Below are positions 9,220 through 18,409 of a stretch of 64,000 nucleotides of DNA, one piece after another. The DNA is from Akkermansia muciniphila. Lineage in GTDB: Bacteria > Pseudomonadota > Gammaproteobacteria > Burkholderiales > Burkholderiaceae_C. The stretch spans positions 62,001 to 126,000 of the forward strand of contig CALQKH020000010.1 of NCBI GenBank assembly GCA_943331105.2. Direction: 5' to 3'. The stretch's first letter is position 1, and each line of letters opens with the position of its first letter. The notes below the pieces were generated by a model. It had not been told where the DNA came from and searched no databases. It saw only the letters and a list, made by a program, of their open reading frames with translations. The translations under genes were made by a program, and so were the position numbers.

Positions 9220-10217
9220 ACAGCATCGACATTGATGTCATCCGCACCGCCCTTGATTGGCAAAGCCGTGGTCACCGCGTGGTGATGGGCACGGTCGTGC
9301 GCACTTGGGGCTCGGCCCCGCGTCCACCCGGCTCACTCATGATCATTCGGGACGATGGCCAAGTGGCCGGGTCGGTGTCGGGTGGTTGCATCGAAGACGA
9401 CTTGATTCGCCGTGTGGCCGCGGGTGAGCTGGCCATGCGCATGCCCGACACCACCACCTATGGCCAAACCGCCGAAGAGGTGCGACGCTTTGGCCTGCCT
9501 TGTGGCGGTTCGGTGCAGGTGGTGCTGGAGCCTTTGAGTCCCCAATCGCAATTGCGCGAATTGCTGGTGCTGATCGAGCAGCATCAGCGCGTGGAGCGCC
9601 GCTTGGATATGGCCACTGGCATGGTGCGCATGGGAGCCGCCACCGAAGGCGACAAGCTGCAGTTTGATGGTCAGAGCCTGACCACGGTACACGGTCCTCG
9701 TCTGCGCTTGCTCATCATTGGAGGCGGGCAACTGTCGCGTTATCTGGCCGCGATGGCCGTCATGCTCGACTACCAAGTCACGGTGTGCGAGCCGCGTGTG
9801 GAATACCACGAAGGCTGGGAAGCCATGAGCGGTGTGACCCTGTCCACCCAAATGCCCGACGATTTGGTCTTGGCCATGCGCCTGGACCACAACAGCGCCG
9901 TGGTCGCCGTCACGCACGACCCCAAGCTGGACGACTTGGCCTTGATGGAGGCGCTGCGTACCCCCGCGTTTTATGTGGGCGCATTGGGCTCGCTGCACAA
10001 CAACGCCCAGCGCCGCAAACGGCTCCTTGACTTTGATGTGAGTGAGGCCGAAGTGCAGCAATTGCATGGCCCTGTGGGCCTGAATATTGGTGCACTCACT
10101 CCGCCAGAGATAGCCATGAGCATCGTGGCCGAGATGACCGCCATGCGCCGGGGCACCGATTTGAGTCAAGCGCTCAGCAACTGGGAAGGCTCAAAGACGG
10201 TGTGCGGGTTGGTTTGA
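9216..10217 (+). CDS. XdhC/CoxI family molybdoenzyme maturation factor
   Basis: A 333-aa protein of the XdhC family, which binds the molybdenum cofactor, promotes its sulfuration and hands it to xanthine-dehydrogenase-like enzymes. The N-terminal XdhC_CoxI domain contains TWGSAPRPPGS and GSVSGGCIEDD; the C-terminal Rossmann domain begins LRLLIIGGGQLSRYLA and ends in ALGSLHNNAQRRKRL. The ATG at 9216 overlaps the stop of the mocA-like gene (ATGA), so this start is preferred over the track's 9177. It ends 6 bp before the convergent permease gene. Confidence 0.9.
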   Translation: MNSIDIDVIRTALDWQSRGHRVVMGTVVRTWGSAPRPPGSLMIIRDDGQVAGSVSGGCIEDDLIRRVAAGELAMRMPDTTTYGQTAEEVRRFGLPCGGSVQVVLEPLSPQSQLRELLVLIEQHQRVERRLDMATGMVRMGAATEGDKLQFDGQSLTTVHGPRLRLLIIGGGQLSRYLAAMAVMLDYQVTVCEPRVEYHEGWEAMSGVTLSTQMPDDLVLAMRLDHNSAVVAVTHDPKLDDLALMEALRTPAFYVGALGSLHNNAQRRKRLLDFDVSEAEVQQLHGPVGLNIGALTPPEIAMSIVAEMTAMRRGTDLSQALSNWEGSKTVCGLV

Positions 10218-10223
10218 TGGCGC

Positions 10224-10967
10224 TCAAGCCCTGACGACGTCCAGGATCAACTTCAGTGAGATCAGCAGCAAGCCCAGTTGCACCCATTTGAAGAACCAGT
10301 CGTCGGCTATTTTGCGTGTCAGGTAAGCCCCCACCACGGTACCCACCAAGGCAAACGGGATCAGCACCAGTGCACCTGTCAGTTCAGCGGGGCCATACGG
10401 CTGCAGCTGGTGGTAGGGCCCCAGTTTGGCCAAGTTGATGAATGCAAAAAACAAAGTTGAGGTGCCAGCAAACACCAACTTGGAAAGTTTCTGGGGTAAC
10501 AGGTAAACCTGAAATGGGGGGCCACCCGCGTGTGAGATGAAGCTGGTAAAACCCGACAAACCACCCCAAAAAAGTCCTTTGTCCCAGCGGGCTGGGCTGG
10601 GTGCCTGTTCGGTGTTGCGCTGGCGCCAGGCGTTGAGCACAAAGCCCACGCCCATCAGGCCGATCATCATTTTCACGGCTGTGTCAGACACCAGCGCTGC
10701 GGTGAGCCAGCCCACCAACACGCCGCCCACACCAGCTGGAACGAGAATTTTCAGATTGATGGCGCTGAAGTTTTTACGGTACAACCACAGCCCCACCATG
10801 TCAGAGATGATGTAGATGGGCAGCAGCATGACGACCGCTTTGACCGGAGACATGAACAGCGAAAGAATAGGCACTGAAAGCATGCCCACTGTGGGCAAGC
10901 CACCTTTGGACAAGCCCACCATGGCCGCGGCCACGCCCGCCCAAATCAGGTAATGCAAATCATCCAT
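10224..10967 (-). CDS. TauE/SafE (sulfite-exporter) family permease
   Basis: A 247-aa membrane protein of the TauE/SafE/DUF81 family with about 7-8 hydrophobic segments and the family features AMVGLSKGGLPTVGM near the N-terminus and the GGPPFQVYLLP half-repeat. Members export or import sulfite, sulfoacetate or other small anions. The chosen ATG follows an in-frame GTG by one codon. It is the last gene of the minus-strand run, 27 nt after hydroxypyruvate isomerase. A link to sulfite released by the TauD-like enzyme 13 kb away is possible but not demonstrated. Confidence 0.85.
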   Translation of the reverse strand: MDDLHYLIWAGVAAAMVGLSKGGLPTVGMLSVPILSLFMSPVKAVVMLLPIYIISDMVGLWLYRKNFSAINLKILVPAGVGGVLVGWLTAALVSDTAVKMMIGLMGVGFVLNAWRQRNTEQAPSPARWDKGLFWGGLSGFTSFISHAGGPPFQVYLLPQKLSKLVFAGTSTLFFAFINLAKLGPYHQLQPYGPAELTGALVLIPFALVGTVVGAYLTRKIADDWFFKWVQLGLLLISLKLILDVVRA

Positions 10968-10994
10968 CACAACGCAGGTCAGAACGTCTTTGAA

Positions 10995-11828
10995 TCACAA
11001 ATAAGGACGCACCCATTCCAAACCCCGTGAAGTCCCCCCCGCCGAAGCATCGGCCGGGTTGTATTCACAACCGATCCAGCCGTTCCAGCCGCATTCGGCC
11101 GAAACCTTGTCGATGATTTTGAAGATGTGTGGCCAGTTCACCTCGCCTGTGCCGGGCTCGTGTCGGTGGGGCACCTCAGCGATCTGAAAGTGGCCTACCT
11201 GGCCTGTAGGCAGGTATTGGGCAATCTTGGCGCTCAAATCGCCCTCGACGATCTGGCAGTGGAACAAGTCCATCTGCACCTTCAGGTTGGCCGCACCCAC
11301 CGCCTGCACGATGCGGTGCGCGTGGTCTTGGCGGTTCAGGTGAAAGCCCGGCACGCTGCGGGTGTTGATCGGCTCAATCAGCACATCACGGCCGGCTTTG
11401 GCCGCTTCAGCAGCAGCCCACTGCAGGTTTTTCACCAGTGTTGCGTCAGCAGCTTCAGGGCTGTCACCCGAGGCGCGCAAACCGACCATGGCATGGATGC
11501 GGGGACATTGCAGCGCCTCTGCATAGACCAGCGCGGCTTCGAAGCCAGTGCGAAATTCGGCTTCACGCCCCGGCACGCTGGCCGTGCCCCGGCTGCCGCC
11601 TTCCCAGGCCTGCATGAAGTTGCCGATTGCATTGCCCCCGGAAGGGGTGTTGAACAAAACCTGCTGCAAACCATGGCCCTGCAATCGGGCCGCCAATTCA
11701 GCCGCTGGGTAGGCATAGGGAAACAAATACTCCACGGCCTTGAAGCCGTCTTGGGCAGCCGCTGCAAAGCGGTCCAAGAACGGCAGGTCGGGGTACATCA
11801 TGGACAAGTTGGCGGCAAATTGAGGCAT
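10995..11828 (-). CDS. hyi: Hydroxypyruvate isomerase family TIM-barrel protein
   Basis: A 277-aa xylose-isomerase-like TIM barrel. The start MPQFAANLSMMYPDLPFLDR, the segment EYLFPYAYP and the glutamates in LIEPINTRSVPGF and IGCEYNPA match hydroxypyruvate isomerase (Hyi/Gip), which interconverts hydroxypyruvate and tartronate semialdehyde in glyoxylate metabolism. The related 2-oxo-tetronate isomerases (OtnI) are hard to separate by eye. It lies 116 nt downstream of the MmgE/PrpD gene and upstream of the TauE/SafE permease. No glyoxylate carboligase or tartronate-semialdehyde reductase gene is present nearby. Confidence 0.85.
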   Translation of the reverse strand: MPQFAANLSMMYPDLPFLDRFAAAAQDGFKAVEYLFPYAYPAAELAARLQGHGLQQVLFNTPSGGNAIGNFMQAWEGGSRGTASVPGREAEFRTGFEAALVYAEALQCPRIHAMVGLRASGDSPEAADATLVKNLQWAAAEAAKAGRDVLIEPINTRSVPGFHLNRQDHAHRIVQAVGAANLKVQMDLFHCQIVEGDLSAKIAQYLPTGQVGHFQIAEVPHRHEPGTGEVNWPHIFKIIDKVSAECGWNGWIGCEYNPADASAGGTSRGLEWVRPYL

Positions 11829-11944
11829 GTTGGAAGGTTTGAAAAGAAGTCATGAAGTCGACGAGCAATCGATACCGTCGCTCCACTTTGAAGCAATGAC
11901 GCCGTTTTGCTCGACTCAGAATGCAAAGATAACAGCATTTCCAG

Positions 11945-13309
11945 TCAACAAAGCCGGGCGCTTTGGTGCAATTGCCAGATGCGCGCCAGCACATCGCGGG
12001 CTTGCTTCTCGCCAATCACCGGCGTCGCCAGTTCCATGAGCTTGCCTTCCAGGTCGGCATCGGACAGGGGCAGCTCAGGATCACCCTTGCGGTCAGACTG
12101 CAGCAGGTTCAGCTGCCGACCATCGCGCAAGGTGATATCCACCCGCGCACCGCGACGACCGGGAAACGCAGCATCCACGGCCGGATCTAGCGCTTTGTCG
12201 ATGCGTTGCATGAGCGCACGGGTGTGTGGGTCGTTCAAACGCTCGGGCTCGAAGGCCGACAGGCGCACACTGCCGTGGACCAGCGCTGTAGCCACCATGT
12301 AGTGCAGGCTAAACCGCGCTTGGTCGGCGTTTTGTGGGTCCACATGCGGCGCGATGTCGAGCGTGGGCTGGTACACGCCCAGCTGCACCCGCTTGATGTC
12401 GGCATGGCCAAAGCCGTGCATTTGTTGCAGTGCCAAAGCGCCGTCGATGGCGGCAAAAGTGTGGCCGCAGCCAACGTGGTTTTTGAAGGTGAGGCGGGTG
12501 ATGTGGAAGTCTGTGCCCAGTGTGGCGCCGACCTTTGACCAATCTGGTCCTTGGCTCATGGCCTGACCCAGACCCGATTCGCCTTCGAGCACATCGAGCG
12601 AGCTGCGCATGCCGCCTGCGGCCAGTTGGGCCGCCAGCACACCGGCTTCGGCTGCGCGGCCTGCGTGCAGTGGTTTGGCCATCGCCTCTGAGCGAAAGGC
12701 CTGCTGCAGTCCGGCGGTGAAGGTGGCGGCGACGGCCAAAGCGTTGGCAAAAGCCACTTCGTCCAACTGCAACAAACTGGCGGCTGCTGCAGCGGCCCCA
12801 AAGCTGCCCATGGTGCCCGTGTTGTGCCAGTACTGGTAGTGCGGCCGCCCCATGACCACGCCGATGCGGGTAGAGACTTCGTAACCCAGCACCACGGCGC
12901 GCAAAAATTCAGGGCCACTGGCCCTCACCGACTGGGCAACAGCCAGTGCCGCGGCAATCGTGGCTGCACCGGGGTGGAGCATGGCGTCGCGAAAACTGTC
13001 GTCCACCTCAGCCGCGTGGGCGGCCGTACCCTGAATCAGGGCCGCGGCACGCGGGGTGGCCGCGCGCCCTTGTACCAGTTGTGCGGCGCCCCGGTCCAAG
13101 TCATCGGCCAGGGTGTGGGTCAGCACCTGCACCGCAGGCGTGTTCAGGCCGGGGTAGATGGAGGCATACCAATCGATCACGGCACGCTGCGCGTGGTGCG
13201 CCACTTCGGGCGGCAGCGGAGCCCGGGCAAAGCACATGGCAAAGCGAGCGAAAGTTGCGACCGCCAAGGGCTTGGGTGCTGGTTCGGATGCGGGTTCGGT
13301 GTGGGCCAT
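11945..13309 (-). CDS. MmgE/PrpD family protein
   Basis: A 454-aa protein of the MmgE/PrpD fold, the family of 2-methylcitrate dehydratase, aconitate decarboxylase and related dehydratases or epimerases. Family features are GTAAHAAEVDDSFRD, ALAVAATFTAGLQQAF, the SEAMAKPLHAGRAAEAG active-site region and KNHVGCGHTFAAIDG. The exact substrate cannot be inferred. It begins 10 nt after the stop of the ADP-forming acyl-CoA synthetase gene, within the TTT-ECH-ACS run, suggesting a role in degrading a carboxylic acid via CoA thioesters. Confidence 0.9.
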   Translation of the reverse strand: MAHTEPASEPAPKPLAVATFARFAMCFARAPLPPEVAHHAQRAVIDWYASIYPGLNTPAVQVLTHTLADDLDRGAAQLVQGRAATPRAAALIQGTAAHAAEVDDSFRDAMLHPGAATIAAALAVAQSVRASGPEFLRAVVLGYEVSTRIGVVMGRPHYQYWHNTGTMGSFGAAAAAASLLQLDEVAFANALAVAATFTAGLQQAFRSEAMAKPLHAGRAAEAGVLAAQLAAGGMRSSLDVLEGESGLGQAMSQGPDWSKVGATLGTDFHITRLTFKNHVGCGHTFAAIDGALALQQMHGFGHADIKRVQLGVYQPTLDIAPHVDPQNADQARFSLHYMVATALVHGSVRLSAFEPERLNDPHTRALMQRIDKALDPAVDAAFPGRRGARVDITLRDGRQLNLLQSDRKGDPELPLSDADLEGKLMELATPVIGEKQARDVLARIWQLHQSARLC

Positions 13310-13319
13310 GAAACAGCCT

Positions 13320-15467
13320 TTAAGTCAGCACCAGCACGCCATCGGCAGCGCTCACGCCTTGGCCTTGCGCGCGCACAAACACCGGGTTGATTTCTGCCTC
13401 CAGCAGGCGGTCGCCCAACTGCGCGGCCATGCCCGAAAAAGCCACGACGGCGTCCACCAGCGCGTCCACATCGGCTTTCGGGCGGCCACGAAAGCCGTCG
13501 AGCAAGGGCCAGGTTTTGAGGTCCTGGGCCATGGCCAGCGCATCAGCGCGGCTGAGGCTTTTGAGGCCTTGCGCGTCTTGCGGCAAAAGGCGCAGCGTGG
13601 TGTCTTGGAACAACTCGGCTGTGACGCCGCCCATGCCCAGCAGCACGGCCGTGCCCAGCGCATCGCGGTGCAGACCCAAAATCAATTCGGTGCCGCCATA
13701 GACCATTTCTTGTACCAAAAAGCGCTCAGGGCGCACGCCTGCCTTGGCCAGTACTTCGTCTCGCATGCTGGCCATGCGCTCGCCCACCGTTTCGGGGTTC
13801 AGGCCGATGGCCACACCGCCCACATCGCTCTTGTGCGTGATCTGCGAGGAGAGGATTTTGAGCACCACACGGCCACCGAGTTCGCGCGCAGCGGCCTCGG
13901 CCTCGGTTGGCGTGGTGACGATGCGCTCGGCCGCACACGGCAACTTGAAGCGCGCAAACACTTGTTTGGCCTGCGCTTCGTCGAGCGAACCAGAAGGCAA
14001 GTCGTCGATGGCGATTGCGGCTGGGCTGCTGTTCGTTACTTCTTCGATGGGAGCCACAAATCGGCCGACTTTCAGCATGGCGGCCAGCGCGGCTGTGCAG
14101 CTCTCGGCAGCGGCAAAGGCGGGCACACCGCTGCGGGTGAGCAGTGCGCCTACCTCCGGGGCGTGCGGGCTGACATAGGCCATCACGGGTTTGTCCGATT
14201 CAGGCAAACAGTCGCGAATGGCATGGGCCATCAGCTCGGGCATCGCCAAGCTGGACGAACCCACGATGATCACCAGCGCGTCGTAGCTGGGGCTGGCCAA
14301 CAAGGCGCGTATCGCGCCGCGCAGCAGGTCGGGGCGCAGGCCTGCCAAGGTCACGTCAATTGGGTTGCGGTCGAGCACGGCTTCGCTGCCAGTTTGCAGC
14401 GCACGCAGCGCCCCGGCCGTGGCGGCGTCGGGTGCGGGGGTTTCAAAACCGGCCACGCCCAAGTCGTCGGACACCAGCGTGCCCGCACCGCCGGTGCTGG
14501 TGAGGATGGCCACGCGCTGGCCGCGCAAATGGCGTCCGGTGGCCAAGGCCACTGGAATGTCCAGCAGGTCATTGAAGGTCTGTGCGCGGATCACGCCCAC
14601 TTGTTTGAAGAGCGCGTCGTACATGCGGTCGGTACCCGCCATCGCACCTGTATGCGACACAGCGGCTTGTGCGCCGGCTTCAGAGCGGCCGATCTTGAAG
14701 GCCACCACGGGCTTACCCAAGCCTGCGGCTTTCAGGCAAGCGGCGCGGAACTTGGCTGGATCGCGCACAGTCTCAATGTAGAGCGCGATCACCTGCGTGG
14801 CCGGGTCGTCGGCCAAGTGGTCAATGAAATCGGCCAATTCCAAGTCCACCTCGTTGCTGGTGGATATCAGCTTGGACAGACCAATGCCGCGTGCTGTAGC
14901 CCTTGACAACAAAGAACCCAAAATGCCACCACTTTGCGACACCACGCCAATACGCCCCACCGGGAAATGGTCCATTTCCAGTGCGCCGGTGGCCGAAAGC
15001 ACGATGCTGTTGGTCAGGTTCACCAAGCCGATGGTGTTGGGGCCCAAGATGCGCATGGCACCCGCCGCTTCCATCAGTTGTTGTTGGCGGCGTGCGCCGT
15101 CTTCGCCGGTCTCGGTGTAACCACTGGCCAGCACGATGGCCGCCGCGCAGCCACGCACCGAGAGCTCTTTGACCGCCAAGTGGGCGCGTTCGGCGCCCAA
15201 CAAGACGATGGCTACATCGGGTGTCTCGGGCAGCGAGGCGATGTCGGCATAACAAGGCAGATCACCAATGCGGTCCACCTTGGGATTGACCGGCAGGATG
15301 CGCCCAGTAAAGCCATGTTTTTGCAGGTAGGCCACTGGGCGGCCGGCGGTTTTGCTGGCGTCGGCCGATGCGCCGATGACGGCGACGCTGCGGGGTTGTA
15401 GCAAGCGGGTGATCGCATCGATGGGGGAATTCATGGGCGCACTCATGGGGACATTCACGATGTTCAC
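13320..15467 (-). CDS. ADP-forming acyl-CoA synthetase (acetate--CoA ligase family)
   Basis: A 715-aa fused alpha-beta NDP-forming acyl-CoA synthetase that interconverts acyl-CoA + ADP + Pi and acid + ATP + CoA. Order: CoA-binding Rossmann domain (SVAVIGASADASKTAG), succinyl-CoA-synthetase-like domain with the phospho-His candidate in VSHTGAMAGTDRM, then an ATP-grasp domain (GGRVVLKILSSQITHKSDVG) and LRLLPQDA near the end. A GTG start overlaps the upstream enoyl-CoA hydratase stop; an ATG seven codons later is possible. It is the only enzyme near the BMC operon that could recover ATP from an acyl-CoA, though it sits in a separate transcription unit. Confidence 0.9.
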   Translation of the reverse strand: MNIVNVPMSAPMNSPIDAITRLLQPRSVAVIGASADASKTAGRPVAYLQKHGFTGRILPVNPKVDRIGDLPCYADIASLPETPDVAIVLLGAERAHLAVKELSVRGCAAAIVLASGYTETGEDGARRQQQLMEAAGAMRILGPNTIGLVNLTNSIVLSATGALEMDHFPVGRIGVVSQSGGILGSLLSRATARGIGLSKLISTSNEVDLELADFIDHLADDPATQVIALYIETVRDPAKFRAACLKAAGLGKPVVAFKIGRSEAGAQAAVSHTGAMAGTDRMYDALFKQVGVIRAQTFNDLLDIPVALATGRHLRGQRVAILTSTGGAGTLVSDDLGVAGFETPAPDAATAGALRALQTGSEAVLDRNPIDVTLAGLRPDLLRGAIRALLASPSYDALVIIVGSSSLAMPELMAHAIRDCLPESDKPVMAYVSPHAPEVGALLTRSGVPAFAAAESCTAALAAMLKVGRFVAPIEEVTNSSPAAIAIDDLPSGSLDEAQAKQVFARFKLPCAAERIVTTPTEAEAAARELGGRVVLKILSSQITHKSDVGGVAIGLNPETVGERMASMRDEVLAKAGVRPERFLVQEMVYGGTELILGLHRDALGTAVLLGMGGVTAELFQDTTLRLLPQDAQGLKSLSRADALAMAQDLKTWPLLDGFRGRPKADVDALVDAVVAFSGMAAQLGDRLLEAEINPVFVRAQGQGVSAADGVLVLT

Positions 15468-16255
15468 TCTTGGCCAGAGGTTTTGGCCAAAAAGGCTTCG
15501 ACCGAGGCGCGGTGCTCGCTGCTGGTGTAGCAGATGCCTTGCGCTTGGCTGCCTTGTGCAAACACGTCGTGGGAGCTCATTTCAAAGCTTTGGTTCAAGA
15601 TGGTTTTGGTCAAAGCCATGGCGGTGCTGGAGTTTTGACTCAGCTCTTTGGCCCAAGCTTGTGCGTCAGCCAACAGCGTGTCGGCGCTGGTCTTGCGGTC
15701 CACGATGCCCAAGGCAAGGGCTTCGTCCACCTTGACTTGGCGGCCGGTGAAGATCAGTTCTTTGGCCTTGGCCAAGCCCACGCGGCGGGGCAAAAAGTAC
15801 ATGCCGCCGCCATCAGGAATGATGCCGCGCAGCATGTACGACCAAGCAAAACTGGCCCACTCGCTGGCGATGATGAAGTCGCAAGCCAGCGCCGTGTCTG
15901 CGCCCAAGCCCGATGCGGCGCCGTTCACGGCAGCGATCACTGGTTTGGGGCAGGTGTGCAGCAGCGACTGCGCGGTGTGCACCCGCTGCTGACGGTGCCA
16001 GCCATTGAAGCCGACTTCGCCAGCCGGAGCGTTCATGCGCTTTTGCATGCCGCTGATGTCACCGCCTGCGCAAAAGCCCTTGCCCGCGCCGGTCAGCACC
16101 AAGGCGCGAATGGCTTTGTCGGCCGTCACCGACTCCAGCGCAGAGATGAATTCCGTGCGCATGTCGTCGCTCATGGCGTTGCGCTTGTCGGGACGGTTGA
16201 GTGTGAGCGTGGCGATGCCGTTGTTCACGGCCAATTCAAGAAGTTGGTAGTCCAT
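15464..16255 (-). CDS. Enoyl-CoA hydratase/isomerase family protein
   Basis: A 263-aa crotonase-fold protein. The oxyanion-hole segments LTGAGKGFCAGGDISGM and NGAASGLGADTALACDF are clear, and GGGMYFLPRRVGLAKAKEL follows. The residue usually acting as the second catalytic Glu is not obvious in IPDGGGMYFL (D instead of E), so the reaction could be hydration, isomerisation or hydrolysis of an acyl-CoA. It is translationally coupled (4-nt overlap) to the acyl-CoA synthetase and 26 nt downstream of the TTT binding protein. Confidence 0.9.
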   Translation of the reverse strand: MDYQLLELAVNNGIATLTLNRPDKRNAMSDDMRTEFISALESVTADKAIRALVLTGAGKGFCAGGDISGMQKRMNAPAGEVGFNGWHRQQRVHTAQSLLHTCPKPVIAAVNGAASGLGADTALACDFIIASEWASFAWSYMLRGIIPDGGGMYFLPRRVGLAKAKELIFTGRQVKVDEALALGIVDRKTSADTLLADAQAWAKELSQNSSTAMALTKTILNQSFEMSSHDVFAQGSQAQGICYTSSEHRASVEAFLAKTSGQE

Positions 16256-16281
16256 GGTGATTTGGGTGTCGTTGTCAGTGT

Positions 16282-17256
16282 TCAGTCGGCCTTGATGTTG
16301 TTTTCTTTCACGATCTTTCTCCAGCGCGCTTCTTCTGCCTTCACATAGCGATCGAACTCTGCGGGTTCAGACGCGGTGACGATCAAGCCTTCTTGCTCGA
16401 CCTTTTTCACAAACTCGGGGTTTTGAGCCGCTTTTTTGACGGCTGCGTTCAGCTTGGCGATCACCGGAGCGGGCGTGCCTGCACGAACAAAAAATCCATA
16501 CCAGCTTTCCACCGCATAGCCAGGAACCGAGGCGGCCACGGTGGGTACGCCCTTGAACGCGGGCGAAGGTTCGGGCGTCGTCACAGCAAGCGCGCGCAAC
16601 TTGCCTTGGTCGACCAAGTTGCCCACGGCCGCCGCTGTGCCAAAGAACATGTCAATCTGACCGCCGAGTACATCCACCATGGCGGGCCCTGCGCCGCGGT
16701 AGGGAATGTGCAAGAAATCAAGCTTGGTCAAGTTGGCGAACATTTCGCCAGCCAGGTGGGCCGAGGTGCCATTGCCTTGAGAGGCATAGGTCAGTTTCCT
16801 GCCCGACCTTGCTGCATCCAACACGTCTTTGACCGTTTTGAACGGGCTTTCGGCGCGCACCACCAACACATTCGGACCACGGCCGATCAGACTGACCGGC
16901 GCGAAGGCCGTGTCGTTGTTGTAAGGCAGTTTGCTCAACAAACTGGGGTTCACGGCGTGTGCCAGTGTGGCGATGACCAGGTTGTAGCCATCGGGGGCAC
17001 TTTTGGCCACCAAGTCGGTGCCGATCACCGTGCCCGCGCCGGGTTTGTTGTCAATGATGACCGATTGGCCCAGTGCTTGAGACATGCCTTGACCCAAGGT
17101 GCGTGCAATCAGGTCGGTGCCGCCGCCTGGGGCAAAGGGCACGACGATGCGCACAGGTTTGTCAGGGAACTCAGCGTGGGCCAGGTTGGCCAAGAGGGCC
17201 AAGCCCAGCCCCAAACCTGTGGCCACGCGGCGCAGGCCAGAAGAAAAAATGGTCAT
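16282..17256 (-). CDS. Tripartite tricarboxylate transporter substrate-binding protein (Bug/TctC family)
   Basis: A 324-aa periplasmic binding protein. The ATG at 17256 follows a good ribosome-binding site (GGAGAC), which rejects the longer track ORF. A signal peptide ends near ANLAHA-EFPDKPV, and the mature protein starts with the Bug hallmark FPDKPVRIVVPFAPGGGTDL. These proteins bind small carboxylates; the family is greatly expanded in Burkholderiales, often without cognate TctAB membrane genes, as here. First gene of the minus-strand catabolic run and divergent from the IclR regulator, so probably controlled by it. Confidence 0.93.
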   Translation of the reverse strand: MTIFSSGLRRVATGLGLGLALLANLAHAEFPDKPVRIVVPFAPGGGTDLIARTLGQGMSQALGQSVIIDNKPGAGTVIGTDLVAKSAPDGYNLVIATLAHAVNPSLLSKLPYNNDTAFAPVSLIGRGPNVLVVRAESPFKTVKDVLDAARSGRKLTYASQGNGTSAHLAGEMFANLTKLDFLHIPYRGAGPAMVDVLGGQIDMFFGTAAAVGNLVDQGKLRALAVTTPEPSPAFKGVPTVAASVPGYAVESWYGFFVRAGTPAPVIAKLNAAVKKAAQNPEFVKKVEQEGLIVTASEPAEFDRYVKAEEARWRKIVKENNIKAD

Positions 17257-17366
17257 GTGATGTCTCCGTGATGGGTGAGCTCGGGTGCGGTATTTTGTGG
17301 GCCGCGACAACGAACAATGGATTGCACCTAAAGCTTAGAGGTCTTCAGACTTTTTAGAACCTGTAT

Positions 17367-17385
17367 ATTTCCATCTGATGGAAAT
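17367..17385. promoter_or_regulatory. Perfect 9-1-9 palindrome, probable IclR-family operator
   Basis: ATTTCCATC-T-GATGGAAAT lies in the 192-bp divergent region between the TTT binding-protein gene and iclR-like gene, 63 bp before the regulator's start. TGGAAA/TTTCCA half-sites are common for IclR-family regulators. The palindrome is seen; its function as an operator is inferred. Confidence 0.65.
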
Positions 17386-17448
17386 AAAATGGCAAAAACC
17401 TGTTCGCAACTGACCCAGCTCATTGGGTAAACCCTGACCCATCTTGCA

Positions 17449-18225
17449 GTGAGTGCTTTCGAAGAAAACCCAGGCCGTTCCACCATCAACCGTTCCTTGC
17501 TGCGCGGTGCCGACATCCTGCGCGCTTTCCGTCCGGGCTCTGATCTGTTGGGCAATGGCGAGATTGCAGAGCGCACGGGTTTGTCAGCATCCACGGTCAG
17601 TCGCCTCACGCAAAGCATGGTGGCTGCCGGTTTGCTGCAACAAGACCGAGCCCGCAGGGCTTATCGGTTGGCCCCCTTGGTGCTCAGCTTGGGGCATGCG
17701 ATGCGTTCAGGCTCGCAAGTGTTGGCCGTTGCAGCGCCTTTGATGCGTGCTTTGGCTGAGCGAGAGCACATCAATGTGGGCTTGGCATGCCCCGATCGCG
17801 ACGAGATGGTTTACCTCGAATCCATCCGCTACAACCGCCGATTGGCGCTGCGCAGTGTGGTCTCTGGCCAGCGTGTGCCGATGGAGCTGACCTCGTTGGG
17901 GCAAGCTTATTTGGCCACGGTGCCAATGGAGCGATACCAACTGCTCGAGCCCATCTTCAAGCGTCGCAATGGTCGGCACTGGAAAGAGATCAAGTTGGCT
18001 ATAGAGGCCTCAGAACTTTGCATGAAAGAAAAAGGCTATTGCTGGGCCAGTTGGCAACCTGAAGTGTTGGCCCTGTCCACCGCTCTGCAGTCAGCAGAGG
18101 GTGTTTGCATCATCAATGTCAGCGTGTCTACACCCGGAAAAATCGAGCCTTGGATCGAGACGCTGGCACCCCAACTTCTCGCTTTGAAGGCAGACATCGA
18201 TCTGGCGCTGGCCAAATGGCCATGA
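17449..18225 (+). CDS. IclR family transcriptional regulator
   Basis: A 258-aa regulator: N-terminal winged helix (about residues 10-75, with EIAERTGLSASTVSRLTQSM as recognition region), then the IclR effector-binding domain (VNVGLACPDRDEMVYLES and the late YCWASWQPEVLALSTAL). The start codon is GTG. It is divergent from the TTT/ECH/ACS/PrpD run with a palindromic operator candidate between, so it likely responds to the carboxylate or acyl-CoA handled by that run. Confidence 0.92.
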   Translation: MSAFEENPGRSTINRSLLRGADILRAFRPGSDLLGNGEIAERTGLSASTVSRLTQSMVAAGLLQQDRARRAYRLAPLVLSLGHAMRSGSQVLAVAAPLMRALAEREHINVGLACPDRDEMVYLESIRYNRRLALRSVVSGQRVPMELTSLGQAYLATVPMERYQLLEPIFKRRNGRHWKEIKLAIEASELCMKEKGYCWASWQPEVLALSTALQSAEGVCIINVSVSTPGKIEPWIETLAPQLLALKADIDLALAKWP

Positions 18226-18409
18226 GATCGTGGTCTTTCAAAATTTGAGCGTTGAGTCTATGCGCGGTGCTGGGGTCCACTTCGCGGTGTTATGGCGGCT
18301 CTGTATGCGAGCGGACAGACGCTGAATTTGAGGGGCTCAAAATGGGTTGGTAACTCAGGTGCACATGATTTACACCTTTGCAACTTCACTCATTTTGAAA
18401 GCTAATCAC

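Noticed and set aside
13158-14906. 582-aa plus-strand ORF opposite the acyl-CoA synthetase gene
   Set aside because: Shadow of the conserved minus-strand synthetase and PrpD genes; no recognisable domain.
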